33,970 bases of DNA from Nanobdellota archaeon (GTDB taxonomy: Archaea; Nanobdellota; Nanobdellia; CSSed11-243R1), in NCBI GenBank assembly GCA_021162365.1, contig JAGGYW010000003.1:1-33970 (forward strand), written 5' to 3'. The notes beneath the pieces were generated by a model. That model was not told where the DNA came from, did no database searches, and saw only the letters and a program-made list of their open reading frames with translations. The position numbers and the translations under genes were made by a program. Positions 6,237 through 14,900 of this stretch are shown here, one piece after another; position 1 is the first letter of the stretch; each line of letters begins with the position of its first letter.

Positions 6237-7514
6237 ATGGCTAAGGCAGGAGATTTAGTTGAGATTGTCACAAAAGACAAAAAGTACCGCGGCATTTTGA
6301 TGCCGAAGCCAGAAATTTTAAAGAGTAATTCAATTGTCATCAAGCTTGATTCTGGGTACAACGTTGGGATCGACAAAAAGAAAATAAAGAAAATAAAAGT
6401 TATCAAGAAGGCAAAGCCAAAGAAAGAAAAAAAGAAAAAAATAAAGCAAAACAAAAAGCTCCCGACTGTTTCAATCCTTTCGACTGGGGGAACTATTTCT
6501 TCGAAAGTTGACTATACTACTGGTGGTACTTATGCTTCTTTGACTGCAGAAGATTTTGTTGAGCTTGAGCCAAAACTTTTGAAGTTTGCGAACATCCGCG
6601 CAAAAAGAATCCTCCAGCTTATGAGTGAAGATGTAAATCCAGATGATTGGATTAAGATTGCAAAAGAGATTTACAGGGAATTAAACAAAAAAGATGTTAC
6701 TGGAGTTGTAGTAACTCACGGCACAGACACTTTGCACTACACTGCATCCATACTTTCTTTTATGTTTCCAAAACTTTCAAAGCCAATTGTTTTAGTTGGA
6801 GCGCAGCGCTCTACAGATAGAGGGAGCAGCGATACCTTCATGAATTTGATTTGCTCTGTTATATCTGCAACACAAAATATTGGAGAAGTTCTTGTTTGCA
6901 TGCATGCAACCCCAAATGATGATTTTTGCTATCTGCATCGTGCAACAAAGGTAAGGAAAATGCACACAAGCAGAAGAGATGCTTTTCGTTCAATAAATCA
7001 ATTTCCAATAGCAAAGGTTTTTCCAGATGGTAGAATTGAAATTCTAGTTGACTACAAAAAACCGGATGAAAAAACAGAATTAGATGTGAAAATTGACAAA
7101 AAGGTGGCTCTTGTTTATGTTTATCCTGGGATGGATCCAAAGATTTTAGATTACTATGCTAAGAAAAAATATCACGGTATTGTCTTAATGGGAACTGGGC
7201 TCGGACATGTACCGACGAACGGCAAGCTTTCCTTAATTCCAAAAATAAAATCAATGATTAAAAAAGGGATTGCTGTTTGCATAACCTCGCAGTGTCTTTA
7301 TGGCAGAACTCATGAGTTTGTGTATTCAAACTTAAGGAAGCTTGAAAGTGTGGGCGCCATCTTTTGCGAGGATATGCTTCCTGAAACTGCTTATACAAAA
7401 TTAATGTTTGTTTTGGGAAAGACAAGAAAGCTTGAGAAGGTAAAAGAATTGATGCAAAAGAATTTGAGGGGAGAAATAAACAAAACCCTGAGCGTTAAAA
7501 TGTTTATGAATTAG
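6237..7514 (+). CDS. gatD: Glu-tRNA(Gln) amidotransferase subunit D
   Basis: GatD is the asparaginase-like subunit of the archaeal GatDE complex. It releases ammonia from an amide donor so GatE can convert Glu-tRNA(Gln) to Gln-tRNA(Gln). The 425-aa protein has a small N-terminal beta-barrel-like segment (1-50), a very lysine-rich linker (50-75), then the L-asparaginase fold. The first catalytic threonine lies in STGGTISS (about 82-89) and the second motif is THGTDTLHYTAS (about 160-171). No Shine-Dalgarno is visible, and the ATG lies about 28 nt from a TATA-like AATTAATAA, so the mRNA is probably leaderless. gatE follows after one small gene in the same operon. Confidence 0.95.
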   Translation: MAKAGDLVEIVTKDKKYRGILMPKPEILKSNSIVIKLDSGYNVGIDKKKIKKIKVIKKAKPKKEKKKKIKQNKKLPTVSILSTGGTISSKVDYTTGGTYASLTAEDFVELEPKLLKFANIRAKRILQLMSEDVNPDDWIKIAKEIYRELNKKDVTGVVVTHGTDTLHYTASILSFMFPKLSKPIVLVGAQRSTDRGSSDTFMNLICSVISATQNIGEVLVCMHATPNDDFCYLHRATKVRKMHTSRRDAFRSINQFPIAKVFPDGRIEILVDYKKPDEKTELDVKIDKKVALVYVYPGMDPKILDYYAKKKYHGIVLMGTGLGHVPTNGKLSLIPKIKSMIKKGIAVCITSQCLYGRTHEFVYSNLRKLESVGAIFCEDMLPETAYTKLMFVLGKTRKLEKVKELMQKNLRGEINKTLSVKMFMN

Positions 7515-7522
7515 GTGGTAGT

Positions 7523-7891
7523 ATGACTCATTTGGTTGTTTATGTTCCAAAAGCAGATGGAAAATCAATAGATGATTTGTTCCCCGAAGATGTTTTGGAT
7601 AAGATCCCCACAAAAAATGAAATAGAGTTAATTGAGGAGCAAAACGGTTACACTTTAAGAACAAATATGGGTGATCTCCCTGAAAGAGACAGGCTTCGGA
7701 TTGCACTTGCCAATTTGGATGTTCACCTTGGTAAGCTTGGGATTACAGAGTATAGATTATGGGTGAGTGTTAATGTGCTTCAGTTGAATGGCGTATTTTA
7801 TCGTGCTTCTCAGGGAGAAGATGTAAATGGAAAAATAGAATCTGAATTAGATAAGGTGTATAACTTTGGACTACAAAAAAATTGGACTTAA
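7523..7891 (+). CDS. Hypothetical protein between gatD and gatE
   Basis: A 122-aa soluble protein beginning MTHLVVYVPKADGKS, with Shine-Dalgarno GGTGGT just before the ATG. It starts 8 nt after gatD and overlaps the gatE start by 26 nt, so it belongs to the amidotransferase operon. The sequence alternates strands and helices (YTLRTNMGDLPERDRLRIALANLDVHLGK) and ends in ordinary polar residues. I do not recognise a family. A role tied to the transamidosome or to glutamine metabolism is only a guess from position. Confidence 0.65.
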   Translation: MTHLVVYVPKADGKSIDDLFPEDVLDKIPTKNEIELIEEQNGYTLRTNMGDLPERDRLRIALANLDVHLGKLGITEYRLWVSVNVLQLNGVFYRASQGEDVNGKIESELDKVYNFGLQKNWT

Positions 7892-9728
7892 GTGTGGACT
7901 TGAAATTCACCAGCAGCTGGATACTCACAAGCTTTTTTGTAGCTGTCCCTCTATTTTGAGAGATGATTCTCCTCATTTTGAAGTGCGAAGAAAATTGAAA
8001 GCTCTTGCTGGAGAGTTAGGGAAAGTTGATGTTGCAGCAAAAGCAGAAGAAAAAAGAGAAAAGACATACATCTATCAAGGTTATAATGATACCACCTGTC
8101 TCGTTGAATTAGATGAAGAACCACCCCACAAACTGAATGAAGAGGCGCTTGAAATTGCCCTTCAAATTGCACTTTTACTTAACATGAAGCCGTTTGATGA
8201 AATCCAGATAATGAGGAAAACAGTTGTTGATGGATCAAATACTTCGGGATTTCAGAGAACCGCACTAATCGCAGAAGATGGATATATTGAAACTTCGCAG
8301 GGGAAAGTTAGGGTGAATATGATTGCCCTCGAAGAAGATTCTGCAAGAAGGATAAGCGAAACTCCAAATTCTGTCACCTTTAGATTGGATAGATTGGGAA
8401 TCCCTCTTGTTGAATTAAGAACAGAACCTGACATTTTCACGCCGCAAATGGCAAAAGAAGCGGCAGAGAGAATTGGCTTGCTAATGAGGATGACTGGCAA
8501 GGTAAAAAGGGGAATAGGCACAATTCGCCAGGATGTCAATATTTCTATTAAAGGCGGAACAAGAGTTGAGATAAAGGGAGTACAAGATTTGCGTGAGATT
8601 CCAAAGATGATTGATTTGGAAATCGAAAGGCAGCAAAACCTGATTGAAATTTCAAAGAAGCTTAAGCAGAGGAAGCCGAGGTTTGAAAAGAAGTTTTATG
8701 ACATAAAGAAAATTTTTGAGAAAACAAATTCCAACTTAATAAAAAAGGCAATTGAAAGGGAAGACGACATAATTGCTGTTAAAGTTTCTGGATTTAACGG
8801 ATTATTGAAGAAGAAAATTCAGGGAGAAAAACATCTTGCCCGCGACATAGTTGAATATGTTAAACACTTTACGGGACTTCGTGGATTCATTCATTCAGAT
8901 GAGTTACCTAATTATGGCATCTCAGAGAATGAAGTTTTCCAAATCAGGAAATTTTTAGGTTGTAAAAACGAAGATGCGTTTGCCTTTGTTATTGCAGAAA
9001 GAGAGTTGGCGGAAAAAGCTCTTTCACACTTGATTGATAGATGTCAGCAATATCTTAGGGGAGTTCCAAAGGATGTTAGGGATGTAAGTGATGATGGCAC
9101 AACAAGATTTCTTCGTCCAATGCCAGGTGCTGCAAGAATGTATCCAGAAACGGATGAAATTCCGGTTCCAATTTCAAAAGAGCTGTTAAAGAAAATAAAA
9201 GTCCCTCCAACGCCTGAGGAAAGACTAAAGAGATTCAAGAAGTGGGGGCTTTCCGACGATTTGGCAAAACAAATCTTGCATAGTCCAGAGTTGGTTACAT
9301 TTGAGGAGCTTGTTGCGAAATTCAAAAACATTTCACCAACAATTATTGCAGCAACCCTTGTTTCCACAAGGGATGAAATAAGAAGAAGATATGACTTGGA
9401 TACCTCTGCAATTGAAAAACATCATTTTGAGGAGACTTTTGAGTTGTTAAACAAAGGAAAGATAGCAAAGGAGGCAATTGTTGAAATCCTTGCCCACTTG
9501 GCAGCAAAGCCACAAATGACTGCTGAGGAGGTTATGAAAAAGCTAAAACTTCAAAAAATTTCTATTCGTGAATTGCGAAAAATAATTTCAAAAGTCCTTG
9601 AAGAGAATGAAAAGCTTGCAAAAGAAAAGCAGTTTGGAATTCTGATGGGCTTTGTCATGAGAAAAGTCCGCGGGAGAATCGACGGCGAAATTGTTGCAAA
9701 TGAACTGAAAAAGAAATTAAAGAATTAA
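7866..9728 (+). CDS. gatE: Glu-tRNA(Gln) amidotransferase subunit E
   Basis: GatE is the GatB-related subunit that phosphorylates and then amidates Glu-tRNA(Gln). The 620-aa protein opens with the GatB/E signature KCGLEIHQQLDTHKLFCSCPS. It contains DGSNTSGFQRTALIA and RQDVNISIKGG in the catalytic cradle, an inserted GAD-like domain (about 270-390) typical of archaeal GatE, and a C-terminal helical YqeY-like tRNA-binding tail. The start is TTG at 7866, preceded by AGGTG, and overlaps the upstream gene. Together with asnS at 17595, this indicates Gln-tRNA by transamidation and Asn-tRNA by direct charging, the usual archaeal arrangement. Confidence 0.95.
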   Translation: MDYKKIGLKCGLEIHQQLDTHKLFCSCPSILRDDSPHFEVRRKLKALAGELGKVDVAAKAEEKREKTYIYQGYNDTTCLVELDEEPPHKLNEEALEIALQIALLLNMKPFDEIQIMRKTVVDGSNTSGFQRTALIAEDGYIETSQGKVRVNMIALEEDSARRISETPNSVTFRLDRLGIPLVELRTEPDIFTPQMAKEAAERIGLLMRMTGKVKRGIGTIRQDVNISIKGGTRVEIKGVQDLREIPKMIDLEIERQQNLIEISKKLKQRKPRFEKKFYDIKKIFEKTNSNLIKKAIEREDDIIAVKVSGFNGLLKKKIQGEKHLARDIVEYVKHFTGLRGFIHSDELPNYGISENEVFQIRKFLGCKNEDAFAFVIAERELAEKALSHLIDRCQQYLRGVPKDVRDVSDDGTTRFLRPMPGAARMYPETDEIPVPISKELLKKIKVPPTPEERLKRFKKWGLSDDLAKQILHSPELVTFEELVAKFKNISPTIIAATLVSTRDEIRRRYDLDTSAIEKHHFEETFELLNKGKIAKEAIVEILAHLAAKPQMTAEEVMKKLKLQKISIRELRKIISKVLEENEKLAKEKQFGILMGFVMRKVRGRIDGEIVANELKKKLKN

Positions 9729-9734
9729 AAAAGG

Positions 9735-10883
9735 CTACTTCAATCTAAGCTCCCAAATATGATACTTCTCTGGTATTTTTTCACCAAATGTTCCGGTGTA
9801 CATTTTAACTAAATCGTCATAGTATTCTGGCTTTGTTTCTAGTTCTGTTAAGTTCACGTATCCTATCTTTCTGAGAATTGCGTTCATGGGTGCATTTTTT
9901 ATGTGGGTGTCATCAATTATTACTTCAACACCATTCTCTTTGCCTATTTCTACTGTTTTTCCTATGAGCTTTTTACCTAGTCCCATTTTAATGTATTCTG
10001 GGAGTAATGTTATACTTATCCTGTATGTTTTCTCTGGAAGACCATCTATCTCTATTTTGTTTAGTGCACACACACCTATTAGTTTATCTCCAAGCTCAAC
10101 GACTGCTGCATAGGACTCCCCATTCCTTAATGTGTTTGTCCATTTTTCGATGTCCTTGTCTGTGATGTTAAATCTTCTTGGAACGTATGGGTAGTTATCC
10201 AAGAAGTGGTTGAAATATGCTTTAATTTTCTTTAAGTCGCTTTCTGGTTGTATTTCTCTTATCTTTGCAAAGTTGTCTACTTTAATTCTTCTTTTTGCAT
10301 AGTTTAAGAAGTTGTATGCCTCTGCTATAAATTCCTCATCATTTTGTATATTCTTTTTAAATTCAAATCCTAAATCTCTTTCTAATACACTTATTGTTTT
10401 TTCTATGAATTTTCTTCTTTCTTTAATCTCTTTCTCTGGGTCCTTGTATGTGTTTGAATCTAATACCGCAGTTTCGAGCACATTTAATGCATAGTTGATA
10501 TAACCCAGATATGTAGTCGGTGTTATGTTCCCTTCCACAAATTGGAGCAATTCATCTGATATGTCCTCTCCATGTATTAGCTCTGCTCCATCTTTTAGAT
10601 ATTCTCTTATGAAAATTGGGTTTATGTTATACCCTTTTTTGTTGTAGAACAACACATGCACCTTTTCACCCGAGTTTGTGTTTCTAAGGAGAGGATTACT
10701 GAATACATTTTCTTCTAAGAGATCTACTAAGTCTTTTTGTAATTTAATCCTATCAACAAAAGGCATGTCATTTACTATTAAAATATCTAATTCCTCTCCC
10801 TCCTTGCTACCAAATAAATAAACACTTACATCTAAGTTTTTTCTTTCGAAATAATCTTTCACCTTTGGAATTACTCCATTCAT
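9735..10883 (-). CDS. Fusion of nucleotidyltransferase-like and GNAT acetyltransferase domains
   Basis: The N-terminal domain (1-about 110) has VYLFGSKEGEELDILIV, a nucleotidyltransferase GS motif with an acidic residue at 33. The second catalytic aspartate is not obvious, so activity is uncertain. A helical middle part (110-220) follows. The C-terminal part (about 225-382) is a GNAT fold, with the acetyl-CoA loop in EYIKMGLGKKLIGKTVE and the late NAILRKIGYVNL strand. The NTase-plus-acetyltransferase layout recalls small-molecule or RNA-modifying enzymes, but the substrate is unknown. Shine-Dalgarno AAGGTGGT precedes the ATG. A TNACTAC palindrome overlaps the leader, and the TrmB gene at 10953 is divergent. 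Confidence 0.65.
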   Translation of the reverse strand: MNGVIPKVKDYFERKNLDVSVYLFGSKEGEELDILIVNDMPFVDRIKLQKDLVDLLEENVFSNPLLRNTNSGEKVHVLFYNKKGYNINPIFIREYLKDGAELIHGEDISDELLQFVEGNITPTTYLGYINYALNVLETAVLDSNTYKDPEKEIKERRKFIEKTISVLERDLGFEFKKNIQNDEEFIAEAYNFLNYAKRRIKVDNFAKIREIQPESDLKKIKAYFNHFLDNYPYVPRRFNITDKDIEKWTNTLRNGESYAAVVELGDKLIGVCALNKIEIDGLPEKTYRISITLLPEYIKMGLGKKLIGKTVEIGKENGVEVIIDDTHIKNAPMNAILRKIGYVNLTELETKPEYYDDLVKMYTGTFGEKIPEKYHIWELRLK

Positions 10884-10886
10884 TTT

Positions 10887-10906
10887 ATACCACCTTAAAG
10901 TAGTAA
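10887..10906 (-). promoter_or_regulatory. Palindrome ATACCAC-N6-GTAGTAA at the NTase-GNAT leader
   Basis: Read leftward this is TTACTAC-N6-GTGGTAT, between the TATA box (about 10919-10931) and the ATG at 10883. It covers the Shine-Dalgarno and the expected transcription start, a position suited to repression. Confidence 0.5.
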
Positions 10907-10933
10907 TATCTAAAGCTAAGATTTATATATTTG

Positions 10934-10951
10934 CAACCACTTAAGTTGTTG
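10934..10951 (+). promoter_or_regulatory. Palindrome CAACCAC-N4-GTTGTTG before the TrmB gene
   Basis: A variant with a 4-nt spacer ends 1 nt before the ATG at 10953, directly after the TATA box ATTTATATAT (10921-10930). It faces the site at 10887-10906 across the divergent promoter, so the adjacent TrmB protein is a candidate binder of both. Confidence 0.4.
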
Positions 10952-10952
10952 T

Positions 10953-11687
10953 ATGAAAGCCTTTTTAGAAAAAAGCCTTGGGAAAAAGTGGAGTGTGATT
11001 GGGTTAAACAAATATGAAAGCGCAGTTTATGATGCGATAGTAAAAATTGGAAAGGGAACTGCTGCGAGAATAGCAAAAACAAGTGGTGTCCCCTACGGAA
11101 GAATTTACGATGTCCTTGACTCGCTTATTTCAAAGAATTTGGTGAGGATAATCCCTGGCAAGCCAAGAACATACTCAATTGCAAATCCGCAAATAATAGA
11201 GAAAATGCTAAAGGAGAAAGAAAAAGAATTTGAAGAAATTGAAAAAGAGATAAAAAAGCTCAAGAGAATATACGAGAGTGCTCCTGAAGAAGCGGTTTTA
11301 GTTGCAACAGGGAAAAGAGCATGGTATGAACTAGTAAGAGAATTGAAGAGCCCGCCAAAAAAATTTAGTTACAAAATAAGATATACAGCAGAATATCACC
11401 CAGAGTGGGTTAGGGAAGAAAGACGAGAGATAAAAAAAGGAGTTGATGTCAAAGCCTTTGTCAGGTATGATGAAGAAACAAAACAAAATGTGAAGAAATG
11501 GCTGAAGCACACAAAAAACATTAGAGCATATCCAAACAAAGGAGTTGCCTTTTGGATTGCCGATGACTTTGTTTTAATTGCCTTAATAAAATCAAACGCC
11601 ACAGTTTTGATAAGAGACAAAGCATTTGTTGACATGCTAAAGCATTTATTTGAAGATGCCTACAAGAATGCAAAGGTGATAAAGTGA
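10953..11687 (+). CDS. TrmB-family transcriptional regulator
   Basis: The 244-aa protein has an N-terminal winged helix (about 15-85) with AARIAKTSGVPYGRIYDVLDSL, then a short coiled coil (about 85-115). The C-terminal effector domain (120-244) contains EEAVLVATGKRAWYELVREL and FWIADDFVLIALIKSN, as in TrmB proteins. The mRNA is probably leaderless. Its own promoter carries a relative of the dispersed TNACTAC operator. It overlaps the next gene by 4 nt (GTGA), so the phosphoesterase is co-transcribed. It is one of three HTH regulators in the window that could control the dispersed sites. Confidence 0.85.
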   Translation: MKAFLEKSLGKKWSVIGLNKYESAVYDAIVKIGKGTAARIAKTSGVPYGRIYDVLDSLISKNLVRIIPGKPRTYSIANPQIIEKMLKEKEKEFEEIEKEIKKLKRIYESAPEEAVLVATGKRAWYELVRELKSPPKKFSYKIRYTAEYHPEWVREERREIKKGVDVKAFVRYDEETKQNVKKWLKHTKNIRAYPNKGVAFWIADDFVLIALIKSNATVLIRDKAFVDMLKHLFEDAYKNAKVIK

Positions 11688-12460
11688 AAATACTTGCAGC
11701 CGGAGACTTTCATGGCAAATTTCCAGACAAAATAAAAAAGTATGCAAGAAATGTTGATGTAATTCTCTGCACAGGTGATTTGTCAGAGAGATATGAGAGA
11801 AAATATTATTTCAAGTATGCAAAGCAACTTTCTACGGGAGCTAAGTTGGGGGAGTTAGTTTCTCCAAAGATATTGTCAAAGATGCTTTTGAAAAATATAA
11901 GAATTGCAGAAAAAATTGTGAGAAAATTAGATTCTATTGGGAGGCCGGTTTATGTTGTTCCGGGGAATGGGGATTTTACTAGGCAAAGACTCAAATACAA
12001 ACTAAAAGAGTATAATGCCAAAGGTGATTTTCCGTCTTTGCAGGAAGTTGTTTCTAAGACAGAAAATATTAAACTGCTATTCCATTCTAAAGTAAGGTTA
12101 GGTAAGTTTGACTTAATTGGATTCTCAAAGTATAATTATTTGAAAAATAAAAGGAAAAGATTAGATCAACTTTTTTCTTCTGCGAAAAATGTGATTTTTC
12201 TAACTCACATCCCACCAAAAGGAAAAGTCGATTTGGTGAATAATCCCTATGCCCCAATAAATGGAGAACATGCAGGACTTAAACTTTATAGAGATGTTAT
12301 TCTAAAATACAAGCCGTTATTGCATGTCTGTGGGCACATTCATGAGGCACAAGGCAAAGCTAAAATTGGTAAGACTATTGTTGTAAATGCAGGGTATGGT
12401 GGAGAAGAACATTTTGCTTTAATTGATATAGATAAAAAGATAAATGTCAAATTCTTTTGA
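11684..12460 (+). CDS. Calcineurin-like metallophosphoesterase
   Basis: The 258-aa protein has the metallophosphoesterase motifs in order: GDFHGKFP (7-14), CTGDLSER, VPGNGDF (in place of the usual GNHD), LTHIPPKG and CGHIHEAQG. These supply the two-metal site that hydrolyses phosphomono- or diesters. The GTG start overlaps the stop of the TrmB gene, so the two are translationally coupled. The substrate could be a nucleotide, a nucleic acid or a phosphoprotein; nothing here decides. Confidence 0.85.
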   Translation: MKILAAGDFHGKFPDKIKKYARNVDVILCTGDLSERYERKYYFKYAKQLSTGAKLGELVSPKILSKMLLKNIRIAEKIVRKLDSIGRPVYVVPGNGDFTRQRLKYKLKEYNAKGDFPSLQEVVSKTENIKLLFHSKVRLGKFDLIGFSKYNYLKNKRKRLDQLFSSAKNVIFLTHIPPKGKVDLVNNPYAPINGEHAGLKLYRDVILKYKPLLHVCGHIHEAQGKAKIGKTIVVNAGYGGEEHFALIDIDKKINVKFF

Positions 12461-12467
12461 TTGAACT

Positions 12468-13094
12468 ATGATACCATCAAAAAAAGATTTGGCAATCATA
12501 CTCTCTACAATTGAAGGATTTGAAGAACCAGTTGCAGAGTGGGAGCAGTATATGACTCCCTCTGAAATTGCAGCAGAGCTTCTTTGGATTGCATACATGG
12601 ATGGGAACATTAAAGGTAAGAATGTTATTGATTTGGGGTGTGGAACAGGAATTTTTTCTTTTGGGGCTGCTCTTCTTGGGGCGAAGTCAGTCGTCGGCTA
12701 TGACATAGATGGGAAAGCAATAGAAATTGCGGAGAGGAATAGGAAAATTATAGAAGGAACAAAAATACCAATTTGTGAAATTAGATTCATCCAAAAGGAT
12801 GTTAAGGATGTGAATCAAAAGTGCGACACAGTTATCATGAATCCGCCTTTTGGGATCCAAAAGCAAGGGGCCGATAGAGTTTTCCTTGAAAAGGCATTTG
12901 AGATTGCGAAGAATGTTTATTCGATCCACAAGTTTGGCACAGAGAAATTTATAGAGAAGTTTGCGGGCGAGCACGGTTTCCGAGCAATCCAGCTGACGAA
13001 AAGGACAATAAATCTGAAACCAACTATGGGATTCCATGAAGAATTTAAACATCCCATCAAAGTTATGCTTTGGAAATTTACTACTAGTAAATAA
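12468..13094 (+). CDS. METTL5-like N6-adenine methyltransferase
   Basis: The 208-aa Rossmann methyltransferase has the SAM-binding motif DLGCGTG (55-61), the acidic residue at YDID, and the catalytic NPPF (125-128) typical of N6-adenine amino-methylases. YMTPSEIAAELLW before motif I and VYSIHK after NPPF are the pattern of the METTL5 group, which methylates one adenosine in small-subunit rRNA in eukaryotes. An rRNA target here is inferred from that family. It starts 7 nt after the phosphoesterase gene and is likely in the same operon. Confidence 0.85.
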   Translation: MIPSKKDLAIILSTIEGFEEPVAEWEQYMTPSEIAAELLWIAYMDGNIKGKNVIDLGCGTGIFSFGAALLGAKSVVGYDIDGKAIEIAERNRKIIEGTKIPICEIRFIQKDVKDVNQKCDTVIMNPPFGIQKQGADRVFLEKAFEIAKNVYSIHKFGTEKFIEKFAGEHGFRAIQLTKRTINLKPTMGFHEEFKHPIKVMLWKFTTSK

Positions 13095-13106
13095 CTAAAA
13101 TAGTAA
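13078..13106 (+). promoter_or_regulatory. TTACTAC half-site and TATA region before the coiled-coil gene
   Basis: TTACTAC (13078-13084) is followed by overlapping inverted repeats (TTTACTA/TAGTAAA and TAACTA/TAGTAA) directly upstream of the TATA box GGTTTATAAAC (13107-13117). It is an imperfect relative of the dispersed operator, placed upstream of TATA as at 16789 and 17353. Confidence 0.3.
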
Positions 13107-13138
13107 GGTTTATAAACTGACTTTTTGTGTATGTGCTT

Positions 13139-14164
13139 ATGATGGAACAAATGGAATTATTGGTTGGAATGCTAAAATCTTTTGATGAGAGTAGACTTAC
13201 TCCTGAACTTATGGGGAAGATAAATTTAATTTACACTCCACCAGAAGAATTTGACTCTAAGATAGAGGATATCCAGAGAAATTTAGACAAAATAGATGAG
13301 GAGATAGTCGGATATCAACGTAAGTTTTTAGAAGCACAAAGAGATTTTTTTGCTGATTTATATGCAGGAGCTATTGGGTATCTTGCCTCTGCTGAAGAAA
13401 CACCTTTAAGCTTTGAAGAAGCGAGGGAGTTATTTGAGGGGAATCCCGAAAAAGAAAGGAATAGCTTGGAAGAAGAACTTCTAGAAGATCTTGCTCCTCA
13501 AAAAGAGATCTTAGAAGAAATAGAATCTCTTTCAAGAAAGAGGGAGGAGCTATCAAAGCAACAAGTGAAGATCATTGAGAACAAAGGAAGATATGGTGAA
13601 TTTAGAATTGAAATTGAAAAAGCGTTGGGCTATATTCAAGAGAAGAAGGAAGAAATATCAGAGATAGATGCAAAGTTATCAAATATACTTAATGAAGTTT
13701 CACATAAGACTATTGAAGCATATTCTTTGTTTATTGAAATAATCAATAAAATACCCTGTAAGGATTATAGCTGGATAGAAAAACTTGGCATTAAAAATAG
13801 TATAAAGCGCAATAAAAATCCTCCACCAGCTTATCGTGTTGTGGAGCGGGATAAGATCAATGTTAGTCATCTTAAAGAATTTATTGGCGAAGAGGGAGAT
13901 GGTGGTATCAAGGGTTATTTCACCGAAGATAAGAAAGACGAATTTATGGAATTTTTAGCTAGTTTAAGGATTCCAAAGGCATATAGGACAAAGTTTGATG
14001 TTGATTCCTTTGTTGAGGCGTTGTATCCATTAGTAGAGAATTCGAAACTAATAAGGAAGGTGAAAACATATCTAAGCACCCTTGAGAGGAAAGAAGATTA
14101 CACTTATCTTGTAAACCAAAAGATGAGTAACTTGTACAAGTTTCTTGAAAGCGTAGAGGTGTAG
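13139..14164 (+). CDS. Hypothetical coiled-coil protein
   Basis: I place the start at ATG 13139 (or 13142), about 26 nt after the TATA box, rather than at the GTG 12 nt upstream. The 341-aa protein is highly charged and mostly helical. Heptad-like stretches at about 40-80, 110-150 and 155-195 suggest coiled coils. A compact C-terminal region (about 230-340) contains SHLKEFIGEEGDGG and ends in a basic helical part. There is no signal peptide or membrane segment, and I recognise no family. Confidence 0.6.
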   Translation: MMEQMELLVGMLKSFDESRLTPELMGKINLIYTPPEEFDSKIEDIQRNLDKIDEEIVGYQRKFLEAQRDFFADLYAGAIGYLASAEETPLSFEEARELFEGNPEKERNSLEEELLEDLAPQKEILEEIESLSRKREELSKQQVKIIENKGRYGEFRIEIEKALGYIQEKKEEISEIDAKLSNILNEVSHKTIEAYSLFIEIINKIPCKDYSWIEKLGIKNSIKRNKNPPPAYRVVERDKINVSHLKEFIGEEGDGGIKGYFTEDKKDEFMEFLASLRIPKAYRTKFDVDSFVEALYPLVENSKLIRKVKTYLSTLERKEDYTYLVNQKMSNLYKFLESVEV

Positions 14165-14196
14165 TTTTATAAACTTCCTGTTTCTTTATTTTAAAG

Positions 14197-14703
14197 ATGG
14201 CAGAACTAAATTTCGAAGAATTAGAGAAAAAATATCCTGAGGCAGCAGCAGAATTCTTAGAGCAACTTGAGCTTCTACCGATTTTTCTCAACTACTATCC
14301 CGATGTTAGAGAAGATTGGCTTGAAGAAATTGGATTATCAAAAAGTGATATACAAAAAATAAAGAAAGTTGTTGATGAGTACGCCAAAAGGAAGGTGGAG
14401 CTTGAGAACAAATACGTGCCAAAGACAAGAGAAGATGTAATCAAAATAGAGGACGAAGTCCTTAGGCAGGTGTATGTTGGGAGGTTAATAAAGATAAAGA
14501 AAACAGATGCCCCAAAGAAAACTGCAAAGGAAATTGTAGAAGGATTGTATCCGAATGCCGCTATAATTGATGATGAAAAGCTTAGGAAATTGGAGACTCT
14601 AACTTTGTTTAAGGAGCACAAAAAAAGATTTCCTATGAATTTTATTGTTTTCGACCCTGATAATCTTAAGATTATTGGTATAGAAATTATTGAGGAGGAA
14701 TGA
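14197..14703 (+). CDS. Hypothetical 168-aa protein
   Basis: A TATA box in GTTTTATAAAC (about 14163-14173) puts the transcript start at or next to the ATG, so it is leaderless. The protein begins with an acidic helical half (MAELNFEELEKKYPEAAAEF) and ends in a small alpha/beta part with NFIVFDPDNLKIIGIEII. I do not recognise it. The next gene starts 3 nt after its stop, so the two form an operon. Confidence 0.6.
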   Translation: MAELNFEELEKKYPEAAAEFLEQLELLPIFLNYYPDVREDWLEEIGLSKSDIQKIKKVVDEYAKRKVELENKYVPKTREDVIKIEDEVLRQVYVGRLIKIKKTDAPKKTAKEIVEGLYPNAAIIDDEKLRKLETLTLFKEHKKRFPMNFIVFDPDNLKIIGIEIIEEE

Positions 14704-14705
14704 AA

Positions 14706-14900
14706 ATGGCAACAAAAATGAACAAGACCGAGCAAATTGGCTACCATAAAGGTGCACTTGAAACTTTAATAAAGGAAAGGCAGGAGCTTTACCGCCTTAT
14801 TACAATTGTAGATCAATTGATTAAGTTACATGCAGAGGCGTTACAGAAACTTGGTGTAAAGCTCACAAAGGACGAGGAAGAATTAGAGAAGAAGCTTTAG
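14706..14900 (+). CDS. Small helical protein (64 aa)
   Basis: Shine-Dalgarno GAGGAGGAA lies at the end of the previous gene, with the best spacing to ATG 14706. The protein is two long charged helices (about 8-42 and 45-64) with heptad-like leucines, GALETLIKERQELYRLITIV, as in small coiled-coil or prefoldin-like subunits. Any such function is inference. It is co-transcribed with the 168-aa gene. Confidence 0.55.
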   Translation: MATKMNKTEQIGYHKGALETLIKERQELYRLITIVDQLIKLHAEALQKLGVKLTKDEEELEKKL

